In this document: one piece after another, positions 32,036 to 34,594 of the stretch
Layout of the letters: each line of letters starts with the position of its first letter
Numbering within the stretch: the stretch's first letter is position 1
Position numbers and translations under genes: made by a program
Source: CAZVIK01 sp964627045
Lineage (GTDB): Bacteria > Acidobacteriota > Terriglobia > Bryobacterales > Bryobacteraceae
NCBI GenBank assembly: GCA_964627045.1
Contig: CAZVIK010000014.1
Span: 1-34,594 of the forward strand
Length of the DNA stretch: 34,594 bases
Direction of reading: 5' to 3'
Notes under the pieces: model-generated
Seen by the model: only the letters and a program-made list of their open reading frames with translations
The model's database searches: none
Told to the model about the DNA's origin: nothing

Positions 32036-33175
32036 ATGATGGCGTTTCTGATTTCCGCGGCGCTGCTGGCCTGGGTGCTGGCGGGCTGGCCGCTCTGGAT
32101 CGCGTGGCGCGCGCGCCGCCGTCCGCGGCCCTTCAGCCGGCGCGGCCCAGCGCTACGCGTCTCGGTGCTCATCGCCGTGCGCAACGGCGGGGCCTACCTG
32201 CGGCGGAAGCTGGAAAGCGTGCTGGCGCTGGACTATCCGCGCGAGATGCTGGAGATCCTTGTCGCCAGCGACGGCTCCACCGACCAGACCGAGGCCATCG
32301 CCCGCGAGTTCGCGCCGCACGGCGTACGGTTGCTGCCGTTGCCGTTCGGCGGCAAGCCCGCCGCGCTGAACGCCGCCATCGAAGCCGCCACGAGCGAGAT
32401 CCTCTTCATCACCGACGTCCGCCAGCCGCTGGAACGCGAGAGCCTGCGCCGCCTGGTGGCATGCTTCGCCGATCCGGAAGTCGGCGTCGCGAGCGGAGAC
32501 CTCATTCTGATGAAAGGCGAGACCGCGGGCGAAGCCGACATCGACGCCTACCGGCGGTTCGAAAGCTGGGTGCGCCTCCAGTTGAGCGCGGTCGATTCGA
32601 TGTTCGGCGCCACCGGGGCCATCTACGCGATGCGCCGCCGTTTGGCCTGCCGGATGCCCGAGGACGTGCTGCTCGACGACAACTACCTCCCGCTGAACGC
32701 GTTCTTCCAGGGATACCGGCTGGTCTTCGTCGCCGATGCCCGCGCCTTTGACTACCCCGCGCCGTTGGAGGCCGAATTCCCCCGCAAGGTGCGCACGCTG
32801 GCCGGAGTCTGGCAACTGCTCCGTTACTATCCGCAACTTCTGGGGCCGGGAAACCGGATGTGGCTCGACTATCTGTCTTACAAGTTCGGGCGGCTGCTGT
32901 TGCCGTTCCTGCTGATCGCGTTGGCGGTCAGCAGTTTCTTCCTTCCCGAACCGTGGCGCGCGGCGGCGGTGGTAGCGCAGGCGGGCGGCTATCTGCTAGC
33001 TCTGGCGGACCCGTTGATCCCGAAAACCTTTCCGCTCAAGCGCCTGAGCAGCCCCGCGCGGACCTTCGTGGTGATGATGGCGGCGACGTTGCTGGCCTTG
33101 CAGGTGTGGTTCATCCCCGCGCGGCGTTTGTGGAAAGTGACGCACCTGCCGGTCAACGACCGTCCGAGGGCGTGA
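32036..33175 (+). CDS. Membrane-bound family 2 glycosyltransferase
   Basis: A 379-residue protein with an N-terminal membrane helix (residues 3-22), a GT-A domain (VSVLIAVRNGG, VASDGSTDQT, ITDVRQPLE, LLDDNYLPLNAFFQGYR) and three to four C-terminal membrane helices after about 280. This is the layout of processive or polymer-linked GT2 enzymes such as those making beta-linked exopolysaccharides, but the QxxRW motif of cellulose/hyaluronan synthases is not clear. It diverges from asnB with only 37 bases between. GATAAT at 32023-32028 would place the transcript start at the ATG, giving a leaderless message. ATG at 32039 is an equal alternative. Confidence 0.88.
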   Translation: MMAFLISAALLAWVLAGWPLWIAWRARRRPRPFSRRGPALRVSVLIAVRNGGAYLRRKLESVLALDYPREMLEILVASDGSTDQTEAIAREFAPHGVRLLPLPFGGKPAALNAAIEAATSEILFITDVRQPLERESLRRLVACFADPEVGVASGDLILMKGETAGEADIDAYRRFESWVRLQLSAVDSMFGATGAIYAMRRRLACRMPEDVLLDDNYLPLNAFFQGYRLVFVADARAFDYPAPLEAEFPRKVRTLAGVWQLLRYYPQLLGPGNRMWLDYLSYKFGRLLLPFLLIALAVSSFFLPEPWRAAAVVAQAGGYLLALADPLIPKTFPLKRLSSPARTFVVMMAATLLALQVWFIPARRLWKVTHLPVNDRPRA

Positions 33176-33235
33176 CCATGTGGCGCGTGTCTCTCCAGTA
33201 CGCCCGGCGTCTTTCCGCCGTGTGTTGAACCGGAT

Positions 33236-33244
33236 TGGTACACT
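33236..33244 (+). promoter_or_regulatory. Extended -10 promoter (TGGTACACT) for the ACP gene
   Basis: TG at 33236-33237, one base, then TACACT at 33239-33244 matches the extended -10 form. Transcription would begin near 33251, at the GAGGAGG ribosome-binding site, so the leader would be very short. Confidence 0.5.
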
Positions 33245-33265
33245 CATACGGAGGAGGAATCGAGA

Positions 33266-33487
33266 TTGGCCCGCGACGAATTCCTGTTGTTGCTCGACGA
33301 GATACTGGAACTGGAGCCCGGCACGTTGAAGGGCCCGGAGACTCTGGCCGACCTTGAAGGCTGGGATTCCCTGGCCATCGTTAGCCTGATGGGACTTGCC
33401 AAGTCCCGGCTTGGCAAGACGCTTCCACCCAAAGGCATTGCGGCGTGTTCGAGCGTCAATGATCTGTGTGCGCTGGTAGAAGCTTAG
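33266..33487 (+). CDS. Acyl carrier protein
   Basis: A 73-residue acidic helical protein. GWDSLA carries Ser35, the site for the 4'-phosphopantetheine arm, in the normal place after helix 1. It is not the housekeeping AcpP type, whose motif is usually DSLDTVE; here it is DSLAIVS, as in specialised ACPs. It starts with TTG, but GAGGAGG at 33251-33257 gives perfect spacing. An SDR and a ketoacyl-ACP synthase III follow, so it probably carries a growing or finished acyl group for that set. Confidence 0.9.
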   Translation: MARDEFLLLLDEILELEPGTLKGPETLADLEGWDSLAIVSLMGLAKSRLGKTLPPKGIAACSSVNDLCALVEA

Positions 33488-33570
33488 ACGAGTGCCTTGG
33501 GCGCAGGCCCGGGAGGCTGCGCCGGGATGAAGATGTTCCGGCCTAGAGCGCCGGAGGCGGGACCGCGCCG

Positions 33571-34329
33571 ATGACCGACAATCCCATGAGACTGGCCGGA
33601 CGTACCGTACTGGTGACGGGTGCGTCTTCCGGCATCGGCCGCGAGACGGCGGTGCTGCTCAGCCGGTTGGAAGCGCGCGTGATTCTGGTCGCCAGGAACG
33701 CTGCGCGGCTCGGCGAGACTCTCGCTATGCTGTCCGGATCGGGGCACACGGTGGAGGTCTGCGATCTTTCGGATGCCGACTCCATTCCGGGCGTGGTGAA
33801 GCGGATCACCGCCAGTTGCGGCCCATTGCACGGAGTGGTGCACAGCGCCGGGATCTACAGGTTACTCCCCGTGCGAACGGTTACCGCCGCCCAGATCGAA
33901 GAGGTGCTGCGAATTAACCTGGTGGCGGCCATCCTGCTGGCGCGCGGGTTGCGGCAGAAGGGATGCCACGCCGAATCCAGCAGTCTCGTGGTCCTGTCGT
34001 CGGCGGCCGGCCTGAGGGGAAGTTCCGGCCTGGCCGCTTACTCGGCGAGCAAGGCCGCGTTATTCGGCGCGGTGCGGTCGCTGGCAATGGAACTGGCCCG
34101 CGATGGAATCCGGGTCAACGCCGTGGCTCCGGCCGTGGTTGCCACAGAGATGTCGGGCGAACTGGAGAGCCAGACGACCAACACTCTGGGCCAGTTCGAA
34201 ACGGCGCATCCACTCGGCATCGGGATGCCGCGCGACGTCGCCAACTCGGTCGCATTCTTGCTGTCGGATGCGGCGCGGTGGATTACGGGTGCTACACTGG
34301 TGGTCGATGGCGGCTTCACGGCGGGGTAA
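33571..34329 (+). CDS. Short-chain dehydrogenase/reductase (FabG-like)
   Basis: A 252-residue classical SDR. The cofactor motif TGASSGIG is at 16-23, the NNAG-equivalent is HSAG near 92, and the catalytic set is Ser143 or 144, Tyr157 and Lys161 (YSASK). RVNAVAPA and the end VVDGGFTAG complete the family. FabG-type enzymes reduce 3-ketoacyl-ACP with NADPH; given the ACP before it and KAS III after it, that is the best guess. Ribosome-binding site GGAGG at 33553-33557 is a little far from the ATG; ATG at 33586 is an alternative. The 83-base gap after the ACP gene holds a GC-rich hairpin (33500-33506 with 33517-33523). Confidence 0.9.
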   Translation: MTDNPMRLAGRTVLVTGASSGIGRETAVLLSRLEARVILVARNAARLGETLAMLSGSGHTVEVCDLSDADSIPGVVKRITASCGPLHGVVHSAGIYRLLPVRTVTAAQIEEVLRINLVAAILLARGLRQKGCHAESSSLVVLSSAAGLRGSSGLAAYSASKAALFGAVRSLAMELARDGIRVNAVAPAVVATEMSGELESQTTNTLGQFETAHPLGIGMPRDVANSVAFLLSDAARWITGATLVVDGGFTAG

Positions 34330-34370
34330 GTGGAAGCCGTCGTGCCCGATCTAACGGACGACCCTTCGCG

Positions 34371-34594
34371 ATGCAGGCGGCGATTCGAGCTATCGAATAC
34401 CATCTTCCTTCCGCTGTGCTGGCAACCTCCGATCTGGCGGCGGAGTTCCCCGAATGGTCGGTCGAGAAGATCGACCGGAAGACGGGCATCAGCGAACGCC
34501 ACATCGCCGCACCGGATGAATGCGCGTCGGACCTTGGGTTCGCCGCGGCCAGGAAGCTTTTCGATTCGGGCGTGGTGTCGCCGGCTGATGTGGA
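34371..34594 (+). CDS. 3-Oxoacyl-ACP synthase III-like protein, truncated by window edge
   Basis: The first 74 codons of a gene that runs off the right edge. The N-terminal residues match ketoacyl-ACP synthase III: IRAIEYHLPSAVLATSDLA, then KIDRKTGISERHIAA with the usual TGI-ERH signature, and ASDLGFAAARKLF. KAS III starts acyl chains by condensing an acyl-CoA with malonyl-ACP. The catalytic cysteine lies beyond the visible part. Together with the ACP and SDR it forms a small acyl-chain module of the sort found in O-antigen and other surface-glycan loci. Confidence 0.88.
   Translation, partial: MQAAIRAIEYHLPSAVLATSDLAAEFPEWSVEKIDRKTGISERHIAAPDECASDLGFAAARKLFDSGVVSPADV

Overview
The window is a high-GC, gene-dense bacterial chromosome segment, probably from an assembled metagenome contig because it carries a run of 10 N. 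PEP-CTERM secreted proteins, a futalosine-type menaquinone pathway, several Acidobacteriota-style genes (GT2-methyltransferase fusion, YgjV, a solitary TAXI binding protein) and starts often lying just downstream of a TANNNT box suggest Acidobacteriota, perhaps the Bryobacterales/Solibacter side. This is an inference from gene content only.

Layout. 1-6.3 kb: a truncated pirin gene, a DksA/TraR zinc-finger gene, then a compact minus-strand run (GT2-methyltransferase fusion, sugar isomerase, NAD-sugar epimerase, nuoB, pgeF). 6.4-10.6 kb: a small unknown protein, YgjV, and a secretion-flavoured plus-strand set: a PEP-CTERM protein, a CPBP-like membrane protein lacking catalytic glutamates, a PEP-CTERM metzincin and a small exported protein. 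10.7-14.3 kb: a four-gene plus-strand operon of a beta-RFAP synthase homologue, a TrpF-like isomerase, a zinc alcohol dehydrogenase and a DhnA/LsrF-type aldolase. This is the best candidate for an undescribed pathway. 14.3-20.6 kb: SLC13 permease, methyltransferase, TAXI binding protein with two CxxC pairs, M23 peptidase, serine hydrolase. 20.7-23.5 kb: an arsenic operon arsR-arsM-acr3-arsC, with arsM broken by the assembly gap. 23.6-24.3 kb: tRNA-Asp and about 600 bases without genes but with strong RNA-like structure. 24.3-30.1 kb: an unknown secreted protein, an MBL hydrolase, larB, a DUF192 lipoprotein, mqnP-mqnE and an AhpD-like protein. 30.1-34.6 kb: an asparagine synthase-type amidotransferase, a membrane GT2, then ACP, SDR and a truncated ketoacyl-ACP synthase III, which look like part of a surface-glycan or acyl-modification locus.

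How the genes work together. The ars operon forms a complete detoxification route: sensing, methylation, reduction and efflux. MqnP and MqnE belong to the futalosine route to menaquinone, which would serve a respiratory chain that includes NuoB. The two glycan regions and the PEP-CTERM proteins point to an exported envelope or exopolysaccharide system, but no exosortase is in the window. Function of the 10.7-14.3 kb operon is open: the first enzyme family makes an aryl riboside from PRPP, and the next three families could isomerise, oxidise or reduce, and cleave or extend its sugar.
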